DNA of 64,000 nucleotides from Malania oleifera (taxonomy: Eukaryota; Streptophyta; Magnoliopsida; Santalales; Ximeniaceae), in contig NC_080421.1 of the NCBI RefSeq assembly GCF_029873635.1, positions 992,001-1,056,000 of the forward strand. The letters run 5' to 3'. The notes under the pieces were generated by a model. That model saw nothing but the letters and a program-made list of their open reading frames with translations, made no database searches and was not told where the DNA came from. Position numbers and translations under genes: made by a program. Below, piece by piece: positions 36,991 through 48,100 of this stretch; the first letter of the stretch is position 1, and every line of letters begins with the position of its first letter.

Positions 36991-39469
36991 AGCCTAGTGA
37001 AACTATCTCTTCTGGTAAAACAATGGTAACTCTTTTTTTTTTTTTTTTTTCCTTTAAAAAGTTGATCGTCCAGTCTTCCCCACCTTCCCAATTAACTCTA
37101 TCCCCTTCCTGTGATATTTATTTGTTTACTATTAATTCCGATCCTTACTCCTTAAATACTGTGATTGAGCTCCAATTACATGACAAAATACAACTTATTT
37201 TCTATTCCAAACTTCAATTAATTAATTAAATTAACCCATTCTTTTTTCCATAAATGGAGGTTCAAATCTTCCTAGATTTTTCTTTTTCCTTGAGCGATAA
37301 TGATTGTCATTTGTTCATGCAGGAAAATATCAGTCATACCAAAGATTAGTGAGTTTCAACTTTGTGATACATTCTTTTCTGAAATAAAGTATTATGTCCA
37401 ATAAATTAAAGCGGTCAATATCTCGATACAATTGCCTTGGCATTGTTACACTTGTCACTTTTATAAGCTATTTCTGCCCAGTTAGGTCTAACAAAAAAGT
37501 TGCCTAAAATGATAGTCAGGTCCACTTCTTTAATTTCTATTTTCCTTTTTACAAAAAAGTAATATCGAGATAAATTGACAGTAAGAGAAAAAGGCAAGTG
37601 GGATTTATGAACTCATTATGCTTTGCTACCATGTGAACTTGTGAAGTAATTAATTCTGTAAGAAAAATTTAAAAAAATGAGCGAGCTTGTGATTATCAGA
37701 CAACGAGTCGCATTCATAAAAATAAATTTTTTTTTTTTAATGTCATGAGGTCCGAGAAAGAGCAGCAAAGAGGTGTTTGACTTCGACAATAATGTGGGTT
37801 GATATTGATTTTCAATCTAAGGGGGCGTGGTGGTGCTGTACTAGATTCCGCCACCTACCATGCACCGCCACTGCACTGCCCTTCATTCATTCAACATTTC
37901 TCTTTTTGTAATTTTGATTTTATATTTTAGTGAGACAGCTAAGAGTGGGGCCCACCCCCACTTTCATTTATAGCACCCATCGCGCGATAGAGTCCAATGC
38001 TAAAAACGCAGGACGCATCATCACGCAGACGCACCCCTGTTGGGTTTTTTGTCTTTGTGGGTTTATTTTTTTTTTATTATAACTGCCTGTGGTCTGGGTC
38101 AAGCCCTGCTTTCAAAAGCCTTGACTTCCGGATCCCGACTCCTATTTAACCATTCACCCGACCCGACCCGACCCCACCACCCGTCATCCCATAACTACCT
38201 CCCTCCTTTTCAAATAATAAAATATTATTATTATTATTTTTTAATTAGAGAAACAAAATATCTGACTTTTGTTGTTAAAAGAATACCGACTTTAAAAAAG
38301 CTGATTACCATAAGATCCAACCATGTATGAATTATGCTCAAAATTAACTTTTGAAAATTCAATTATTAACAAATTCTCTCCTCCTTTCTCACGCAAGTTT
38401 ATAATTAATCAAAATTTTCATGAGTCTATAAACGCCTCTTCACATCTTATCTACTAAGTTTCGCTAGAGAATTTATCTTAATAGTAGCAATAGGAACCAT
38501 CACTGTCCAAATCTCCTATAACAACATCATCACCATGTAGTAATTGCATGAAAAATTATACAAGAGACCTCCCTTTTCACGTGTTCGTGTGTTTGTTTAC
38601 TAAATTATATATTTATTGAAAATAAGTCTCCCTTTGATACTAATGAATGTAGAACTAATTTGTCATATGTCTAACATTTAAAATACAGGCACCGAGACAT
38701 GTGTAGAGGAAGATCTCGTGTATAATTTCCCCGATTGCACAGCCGTTGTAACTTATTCTTCTCTTTTCTAAATCTCTCTTCTCCATAATGCATGCATATT
38801 TTTTCTATTTCATATAATTATATTACATTATTGATGTTCTCACTTTTTTAAGATAATATAGTAGTATATTAGTCCTACTCTTTCTACTGTTCTTACCTAT
38901 ACAACATAATAATATTATATTATTGATTTTCTCATCTATTTACATGCAGTGAATTATGTCCTATAACACTCTAAAAACAAACTTCGCAAAACTAAGACGA
39001 TGCTCGCCAACATAAATTTAATTTTTTTAATATATTCACACAATTTTACATCCATAATTTGGAAAACATGGACCATCTTTTTTTTCAATGCTTACGTCTT
39101 AATCATTTTGAACCATTTGGACTATAAAGCCTATAACTTGGTCAAACTTTATTGCTGTAGAGCATCGAAATAAATCATTTCGTCTAACAACTTGAAAAAT
39201 AAGGACAAGAGTCCGAAGTTTGTTGATACAATGACTAGAATTAGAAACGATAATGCATTCTACCTTCACAAGACTAAGTGAGAAGGAGGAAAAGTTAAAA
39301 AATAAAAAATAAAAAATAAAAATTAAGATTTAAATTTTTGTACGTTGGAAAACAAAAAATATAAAAAAGAGGTATGATGCGTAGTAAATGAAAACCTAAA
39401 AGATAATGTGATAAATGCTAAAATAAATCGGGCCAGGAACATAAAAATCAAGATATTTTAAATATAATT
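36991..39469. other. Intergenic, no gene seen
   Basis: AT-rich DNA with homopolymer runs (near 37027 and 37728) and a C-rich ACCCGACCCGACC text near 38157. No frame shows family resemblance or plausible splice structure. No RNA gene is recognised. Confidence 0.55.
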
Positions 39470-40650
39470 AAATTTAAAAATAAAATGATCAAAGAGGGTG
39501 ATTGAATCATAGGGCATAAGGTAGATGTGAATACTTTGTGGAATAGAATGGTGATGAACCTAAAGATAGAAAAAAAGATTTTAGATGAATACAAGAAAGG
39601 TTTTTGGATGGCAAAGAAACCTGGTGGGATCAAGATGTCCAAAAAGACAAAGAAAAGCTTTAATAATAATTTCTAAATGAGACTAAATACAAAAGAAAGT
39701 GAAAGAAACATAAATAAATTGACTAAATTTAAAAAAACAACGTGCAAAGCTTTAGGTAATGTAAAATGTATAAAGAGTGAGAATAATATTGTCTTGGTTA
39801 AAGAAGAAAACATAAAAGAAACATGACAAAAATACTTTAATAACTTATTTAATGAAAACTAAATTAAACGCTAAGCTCTGGACAAGTTTAAAATTTTTAT
39901 ATTTATTCACAAAATTTGAAACACTAAAGTTTTAGATGTCTTTAAAATATATGAGATTGAGAAATCCATGAGTTTAGATAGCATCACAATTGAAGTTTGG
40001 AAATTTCTAAGGAATAACAAAAGGGTCTGGCTGACTAATTTAATTTAACAGTATTATAAAAATCAAGAAAATGCTAGAGTGTGAAGGAAAAACACGCTAA
40101 CACCTGTACATAAAATCCAAAAGTTGATATTCAAAATTATAACAACTATCATGAAATCAAAATTATGAGTCATATAATGAAACAATGGAAAAGTGTAATT
40201 GAACAAAGAATCAAAAATAAGGATCTCAAAAAATCAATTTGATTTTATATTTTAATGATCAACAATATAAGTTATTTATCTTCTAAAAAATTTACTAAAA
40301 AAAAGTTCAAAACAAGAATACGAGATACTTGCGTATTTTTTTTATTCCCTTAAACAAAGCAAGTGAATAAGCACACAAGAAAGTTTTGTGGAGGATTTTA
40401 AAAAAGAAGAAAGTATGCAGTAAATATAGTAATGTAATGGTATAACCACTAGCCTTATGATTGCAAGAAAGAGAGAGTCTAAAGAATGTGCAAGAGCTCA
40501 AAGTGTAACTCAGGGTTATACTTTAGGCTCTTATTTGTTTGTTTTAGTACTGCCCTAATGAGGAGTGAGCTAATTGTTGTTAATAGTACTAAAAGAGGGA
40601 AAGACAGACATAAAATAACTTGAAATGAGATATAACAAAAGATCTCTTCA
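39470..40650 (+). pseudogene. Highly decayed RTE-type LINE, linker to RT, plus strand
   Basis: Read piecewise on the plus strand it matches the better copies on the minus strand at 47-50 kb. Pieces include [19 protein letters not shown] (near 39759), YFNNLFNEN, LDSITIEVWKFLRNN (near 39972), WLTNLI, NYHEIKIMSHI, and VTQGYTLGSYLFVLVL (near 40508), which corresponds to the QG..LSPYLF motif of reverse transcriptase. Many frameshifts and stops. The end beyond RT is missing. It lies between the EXORDIUM-like and metallothionein genes. Confidence 0.75.
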
Positions 40651-40677
40651 ATTAGGCAAGAAAAATATCTTTACCTT

Positions 40678-40790
40678 AAACAACAACAAAACCAAACCTT
40701 ACTCCCACTAAATGGGATTCGCTATATAAATCTTTTTCCGCCAATCTATGGAATCATGGATCATTTCTTTTAATAAATTCAATATCTAAA
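40678..40790 (-). mobile_element. 3' tail fragment of an RTE-type LINE (minus strand)
   Basis: Plus-strand text AACAACAACAAAACCAA, then CTCCCACTAAATGGGATTCG and GGAATCATGGATCATTTC, matches the reversed 3' ends at 47989 and 46316. Only the terminal 110 bp or so is present, so it is a 5'-truncated insertion beside the decayed plus-strand copy. Confidence 0.7.
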
Positions 40791-41263
40791 TTCATAAAAA
40801 AAAATGAATCATATATCAAACATAACATAGTGGGCACTTAAGACTTATTATTGTTATTTTAATTTAACTTTAATTTTGTATTCAAGAGCCTAAAGTGTAA
40901 ATGTCTAAATTTAAGCCTTTGCAAATTCCAATAAAATTTTAAAATAAAAGACATTAACCTTCACTTAGTTTTGATTAGAAAATATAAAACCTTAATAATG
41001 TTCCAAACTTTCATACATCTCTTCTTAAATTTTAAAATTTTTATTGACAAAAAATAAAGTAATAAATCTCCTATAATTAAAGGTTTGTAGTGCACATTTT
41101 TCACCAAATCCTAAAGCAGGTTTATGAAAATTTTAAAGTACCATGGCAAATGTTGGAATCACCATGGTCAACTTTGTCATTTAACATGAATTTGGTCACA
41201 TGCCCTTTTATCTAATCTGATTTTTACATAACTAAAATTTCATTGAAGGTGCTATCATGGGAC

Positions 41264-41382
41264 TGACGTGTGCATTTTCTGCCACGTATTAGACACCTGG
41301 CTTGCAGTTGGAAACTAATGGAGGTGAACGGAGGAACCGTTCCGCCACGTGTATAGAAAGTTGCCACGTCGCGCAACGTGTC
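41264..41382 (+). promoter_or_regulatory. Cluster of ABRE/G-box ACGT elements upstream of the metallothionein gene
   Basis: Five ACGT cores occur in 119 bp: TGACGTGT (41264-41271), CCACGTA (41282-41288), the G-box CACGTG (41346-41351), CCACGTC (41364-41370) and ACGTGTC (41376-41382). They lie 118-236 bp before the ATG. ACGT clusters bind bZIP factors of the ABI5/ABF type and are common in ABA- and seed-induced genes, matching the known seed expression of type 4 metallothioneins. Binding is inferred. Confidence 0.65.
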
Positions 41383-41499
41383 AACACTGAACCCAGACAT
41401 GCGGCAGATTTTCATAGTCTGTATGCATTCAGAAGCTCGTCAAATTAAACTGGAGCAGTATGATAGAAAAGACGAAGAAGGTTGGGAAAGAAATAAGAA

Positions 41500-41832
41500 A
41501 TGGCGAATGTGAGTCGGACAGGCGTGGTGGTGTGCACGGACACCTGCGGCTGCCCCGCGCCGTGCCCAGGCGGCGATGTTTGCAGGTCCGTTCACCTCTC
41601 AATATTCATCGCCTCTTTTTTTTTATAAATATTAATGGATATGCATGGATGCAGGTGCGTGGTGGTGGAGACAGGAGCGAGTGGGGATCCGAACATGGAG
41701 CACAAGCGGTGCACGTGCGGGGAACACTGCGGGTGCAACCCCTGCACCTGCTCCAAGACCGAGATCGCCGGGACGGGGAAGGCTTTCTGCAAGTGCGGCC
41801 CCGGTTGCACGTGCGTCACATGTACCGCCTAA
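41500..41832 (+). CDS. MT4: Type 4 (Ec, seed-type) metallothionein, two exons, 87 aa
   Basis: Exons 41500-41585 and 41655-41832; the 69-bp GT-AG intron splits an Arg codon (AG|G). The protein is a cytosolic zinc-binding metallothionein that stores Zn in embryos and seeds. It has the three Cys-rich clusters of plant Ec/MT4 proteins: residues 12-30 (six Cys, CTDTCGCPAPCPGG), 48-61 (six Cys, CTCGEHCGCNPCTC) and 74-85 (five Cys, CKCGPGCTCVTC). The total is 17 Cys. His45 and His53 match the two His of Ec proteins that form a Zn site. There are no aromatic residues except Phe73. Length is usual (about 80-87 aa). The upstream ACGT cluster supports ABA/seed control. Next gene, TANGO2-like, converges 355 bp away. 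The intron is near the lower size limit for plants but has clear GT/AG ends. Confidence 0.95.
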
Positions 41833-42187
41833 ACCTCTTTATCAGGAATCAGTTACCAAACAATCGTGTTCCCGTCTGTCTTTGTCTGGCCCATGGATCT
41901 GTAGATACTCTACTGGGTCTGTCCAGCAGTGGCTGATAAATATGTCTGTGTGTGTATCAACTGTGTAGAATTTTGAGGTATAATGGATATACGATACAAT
42001 AATATTCATAAAATCTAGCAGTGTGAGAACAAAAGTCTGGAGGGAAAAAAAAAGAAAGAAGCAAGCACAACCGTGCATACAATTATCATACACAGATCAA
42101 CAAAGGGCCGATAATAAACTCAACTAAAAGAATTATTTCGACTGAAACCCATCACCTGAGGTGTGATCAGTATTTGAGGATCGACCA

Positions 42188-45100
42188 TCAATGTGAATGT
42201 GGATGTGCTTCAACTCCCATATTCTTCTGTATGTGGAAATCCACTGTTCGCTCTTCCCATGCTCCCTTCTCCAGAGACCTCTCATAAAAGCAAACATCCC
42301 CATTTCCTTTCACGCTCAATGCAGATGTGCTTCTTGTACCATAACGTCCCTTTTTTCACCAATAAAATGAAATGGCAATTAAAAGATGTGAAACGCCCAA
42401 AAAGGGAAGATAAGATGGGTTCTAGTTATTAAATTTTTTTTGCTTACCGAGGGGGTGTCTGCTTCAACAAAGATTGAACTTAAAAGGTATTCCCTGCGGG
42501 GAGGATAAATGCCAGGGCGCAGGCTCTCCTCCTCGTCCTTCACTGTGTCCATCATCAGCTTTTCAACCATCTCCTTCATGGGTACCTCATCCCGCTCCCC
42601 ATGTATCTCCAATTGCTCCTTCAAGCTTTTATGCAGTCGCAGAGCCTGCTACCATGCCCCACACAAGTGTGTGTTCATTCACATTTCAGAATTATGTTGG
42701 AATATCATTTGTCTAATCATTGGTTTGACAATTCATGAAACTTTCTGTGAGGAGCATTAACTGACTTTTTTTATGTTTCCTAGTCGTCAAACACTAATAT
42801 TTAGACAACTTCAGCTACCTGTTCATAATTCCTCGCAACAAACTACCAAGGCCAATGCATCTCTAGCCGCTCTTAGATACAATAATTACACTGCATGATT
42901 AGGCCTCATGATCTTAATTAAAACACAAGGCTAACTGGCTGCTACAACAATGCCATTTTTATGTTTCACATCCATGCCTACCGTGTCAACAATACAGTTC
43001 ACACACTCCAGCAAGTCATTGGCAAGCTGCAAACCGATTTGCCAAACATACGAATTAATTAGATAACCCCCTTCCTTAGCACATGCTGATACACGAGCAG
43101 TGTTTGTATGTAGATTATTCCCAGCATGATCCACCTTCAAGAGTCTGTCAGTAAACTAGAACCTCCCTATGAGATGACCAACCCCAATTTATTCGGTTTC
43201 CCATGAACCTCACGAGTTTTCCATCTCATCCGATTTGTTCAGGCAAAGATGAGAAGTTGACTTACTGCATTTAGGAGCACTAGTGAATATCCACTGCATG
43301 TAATTTTGACTAATATATGTAAATAATTATTAATATAGTTTGTGCGCTTCTAAAGTAAATTTTTAATGGATAATTAAGTTTATAGATTAAACTACAAAAT
43401 ACAGTTATACAGAAATGGACATGTATTGCAACTATGATCCAATACAAATATAAGGATGGACAGATCCTCAAAATATAGCAACATGATATGACAAGATCAC
43501 ACTAATGAAAAATAGATAAAATCATATTTAAATATATTTCGCATTAGAAATCTTAAAAAAAAAAAAAAATCTAATGAGCAAATAGGCATATTTTTTCTTC
43601 TGAAAAAAAGATCTATTTTTTTACTTATATAATTATGGTTTATGTAAAATGTGATGATAATGCATTGCTATATATCTTAAAACATAGTTCAAAAAAAATT
43701 TGGAAGAGTTTCAAGGAGTGCTGAAAACTTAAAGAGTTCACTAAAAATACATTTTAACATTATAAATACAACTATTAAATGTCAGATACACGTCAAAAAA
43801 GCATCCAAAAAATGTCAATTTCAAGTACAATAAGATATGACACTACTAGAAGAGTTAATACTACATGATTTTACAATAACTAAAATACGATACTTAATAT
43901 TTTAAAAATAAACATGTGTTTACCTAAATTTATAAGAATTTTTTTAGTTCTTTTTTTTTTTTGTTTGGGAAAAGAAAATAGAAGATATTTTAACGAAAAG
44001 AATGCAAGAAAAAAGAGGACAGGGAGTCCTCGAGAAAGAAAGCTAAAAATAAAGAATGACAACCCCGAAGCCTAGGTGCCCACCAGCTCAAAGACCTACC
44101 AAGCACCACCCAAGAAAGCACCTTTTCAGGCCCTTTCCTTCAAAGTTAATAGAGCACTGCAAATCTGCCAATTCCCTTAGACCCTTCTTAACCTTACTCT
44201 TACCACCATCCAAGTGGATTTCCTGCCCCTGGGAATTAGTTAACCGCAGACTCATCTAATCCAGCAAATGCTGAAACCGAGGGCCAGGAACAGGCTCAGT
44301 CTGCTCATCCTCGCCTATTCCATCCTTCCCTGAATCTGAAAAATCCTTGAAAGAATCTGAGCCTGACCCAAGTCGTTCACAAACCTCATTGATAAGTGGC
44401 CCTCAGTCGTTACCAAAATCACTATCCAACTCACCCTTCTCATCTGAAACAGCACCACAATTCTTCTTCCCAATAGTATTACCTTCACCGACCTTTACTA
44501 GTAGATCAATTTTCAAGCCGGTTGAAGGCTCCTCGATGTAAAAGCTGCCATCACTATGTCTTACAAAAAAATTTAACTTCCCTTACGTCTGCACTAGAAT
44601 ACCTCTCAATTGAGGAGTCCCTTTCTTTCGTAAATCTTCTGCCCATGTCAAGAATACACTCACGATAATGCTGACTTTCTAGTAATCCCAGATTTTGTCT
44701 CCACAAACGTTCCCCCCCGTCCCCCCCCACCCCCTTCCCTTGTCATTGTTGGAACTCACAGTCTTGATTCCCAGCCCGATCCACAATCAAAGTCGCCTCC
44801 TGCTGCATACTGGGGCCTTCATCCTCCTAAGACACTGCTCTATGGGACTCTTTAAATTTCAGAACATTCCTTCCTTGATCTCCCTGCCCATAAAAAGAGA
44901 GGATATGTGCTGCCCACTCACACAAACCCCTTTCAACAGAGAAGATGTGTTACAAATCTGATTCTCCTCCCCTTGCTAGCTTTGCCCAGGGCCATACCTA
45001 CTGTTCTCCTCCTTTTTGAAGCCCGCTGTACAATGAGCCTCATCTGTACAACTTTCACCACTCCCAATCTTCTGAATTAGATGATAGGCTTGAGGTGGGC

Positions 45101-48100
45101 TCAACTGTACATGCTCTTTGCTTGTATGAAATTTTAATATACAGTATTGTATAGTTTTATTTGTAAATAATTTAAACAAATTGATAATGCCTTAGATAAG
45201 AGTAATATTAGAGCTGTCTTTCCTTTCATCTACAGCTTGGCTAGTGACAAAAATGCTATTATCAGTCATCATCCCCAAATCACTGATCAGGGAATTTTCT
45301 GCAGTATTCCTTTAACCAGGAATGGTCAGATTGGGAACTTTGTGTGCTCGGATTTTTACAGCAAACTCTATAATTTCTGTTACCAAAACATTCGCAATGT
45401 ACTAAAATGGGCTTCGGACAAAAATGGTGCTTTCATTGTTAGATCTTTCTACAAGAAACTCTCTCCAATGGGAACAAATTGCAACAACTCCCCTTGGATT
45501 CATATTTGGAGGACAACAGCCCTCTTTGAAGGTTGCCTATTTTGTTTGGGAGTCCACACATGAAACTATTTTAACCCTATATAATTTACAAAAAGGGGGT
45601 TTACAGTTACAGATAAATGTTTTCTTTGTATGACTGATGCTGAATCGGTCAACCAAATTCTTTTGCATGCCCCTGAACAAGGAATTTGTGGAATATGGTT
45701 CTATCCTTGAATGGATATCAGTGGGTTACCGCAAATTCCATTGGAGGAGAGATTTAGGCTTGGAAAGGCATCAAAGCTACCAAGGAGAAGTGAAACGCTT
45801 TGAATCTCATCCCTCTCTCCATCTTTTGGTGTTCTTGAATAGAAAATACAAAAATAAGAGAGCCTTCAAAGGTACAGCTACTCTGCTTAGATTTAGAAAG
45901 ACCAGTGGATTGCTGTTGTTTCCAGCTGGCATAGTGGGCAAATTGTTAATGATCATGACACCATGGAGTGGTTGATGTTTTGTACCCTGGGGTGACATCC
46001 CCTCGTTGTTTCTCTTTACTGATAATTAAAACTATATTTACTAACAGATTGCTTTGTTCTTAGAATTATGCTTTAAAAGGAAAAGGTTTCATTTTGTACA
46101 AGAAGATAAAACCATATTTATCAACATATAAAGTTAAATAAAACTAATACTAGTGATTAAATAGCAATACGTGTAAGTACAGTAGTCTTACAATAATCAT
46201 GCTGCTACAATATTTTAAAAATCATACAAATATAATTTATTACGTGATAAAATTTTGAAAATGTAAAGATTGCTATTGTTCAGAAGATTGTTGACAAAAC
46301 ATTTACCATATTTCTACAACAACAACAACAACAAACTAAGTCTTAAGTCCCACTAGGTGGAGTCGGCTACATAAATATTTTCTTCTACAGTATTTAAGCC
46401 TAACTTACCACACATATGTTCATTTCTTAATTTATCTTTTAATGTTATATCACTCATCCATCTAAACATTCTTATCTCGGCAACTTTACTTTTGAATATG
46501 TTGTTTCTTAGTTGCCCAACATTCTGATCCATATAGCATAACTAGTCTCACAATCGTCCTATAAAATTTTCCTTTTAATTTTAAAGGTATTCTGCAATCA
46601 CAAGGCATACTTGAAACACTTCTCCATTTTAATCAATCTGCTTTAACTCTATGTATTGCATCTTCTTCAATTTCCCCTTTAGCTTGCATAATATTTCCAA
46701 GCTATCAAAATTTACTAGAGCTATTGATTTTTTCATCATCAAGTTTAACTTTGACTCCAATATTCCTCCTACCATTACTAAAATTATATTTCATATATTC
46801 TATCTTCTTTCTACTTATCCTAAAACCTCTAGATTCTGAAGCTTCTAACTTAAATTTTACTCCACCTCTAGTTTCATCAATCAAGACAATATTATCTACA
46901 AAAACATACACCATGGAATCTCATTTTGAATACTCCTAGTTAGGTCATCCATCACTAAAACAAAAAAATGAGAGCTCAAAGTAGATCCTTAATGTACACC
47001 TATTGTGATTGGAATATCTCTAGTGTCTTCAACTACAGTCCTAAAACTAGTCATTACTCTATAATACATATCCTTAATGACATCAATATACCTACTACAT
47101 ACAACTTTTTTTCCTTAAAACCCACCACATAACTTTCCTAAGTACCCTATCATATGTTTTTTCTAAGTAAACAAATACCATATGCAAATCCCTCTTTTCC
47201 CTAAACTTTTCCATTAATCTTCTTAAAAGAAATATAGCTCGTGTAATAGATCTCCCAGGCATAAAACCAAATCGATTTTTAGAAACCTTTGTTTCTAGCC
47301 TTAATTTTTGTTCAACTACCCTTTCCCACAATTTCAATGTATGGCTAATAAGCTTAATTCAACCATAGTTATTATAATTTTGAATATCTTATCTATTTTT
47401 GCATATAGGTATTAAACTATTTTTCGTTCATTTGTCTAACATTTTCTTAGTTTTATAATTGTGTTAAATAAATTAATTAACCATATAATTTTATTACCTA
47501 AGCATTTTCAAACTTTAATTGGGATGTTATCCGATCCTATAACTTTTCCATTTTTCATCTTTTTTAGTATAAACTTCATTAATTCTAATCTTACAAATAA
47601 ATCTCATATTTTTAGTCTTTACCTCATTTTTCAATTCTAAGTTTAAGTCTTCTACTTGGTTTTCATTGAATAGTTTATTAAAGCAACTTCACCATCGTTT
47701 TTTATGTCTTTTTCCTTAACCAAGACAATATCATCATCAATTTCTATGCAATTTACATTATCTAAGTCCTTACTCTTTATTTCTCTAACTCCAGCAAGTT
47801 TAAATATGTCTCTTTCCGCTTCTTTTTGTATCTAATCTAGCATACAAATTAATAAATGATCTATGTTTAGCTTCACTACTAGCTTTTTTTGCATCTTTTC
47901 TTAACTCTTTATACTTTTCAAAGTTTTCCATGTTTTTACATTTTTGCCATGTTCTATAATTTAATTTTATAAAATGCACATGTACTACAACAAACAACAA
48001 CAAAACCAAGCCTCACAAGTCCCACTAGGTGGGATCGGCTACATGAATATTTTTCCAACAATTTATGCAATCATGGATAATTTCTTTCGAGAAATTCAAG

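Noticed and set aside
42379-42624. A separate small minus-strand gene at 42379-42624
   Set aside because: It is exon 4 of the TANGO2 homologue read through its donor site. The frame upstream continues to an AG at 42647-42646 and joins exon 3 cleanly.
44695-44961. Plus-strand Pro/Leu-rich frame as a secreted protein
   Set aside because: The minus strand of the same DNA gives the more protein-like L1 ORF1 reading. The plus-strand composition is a reflection of it.
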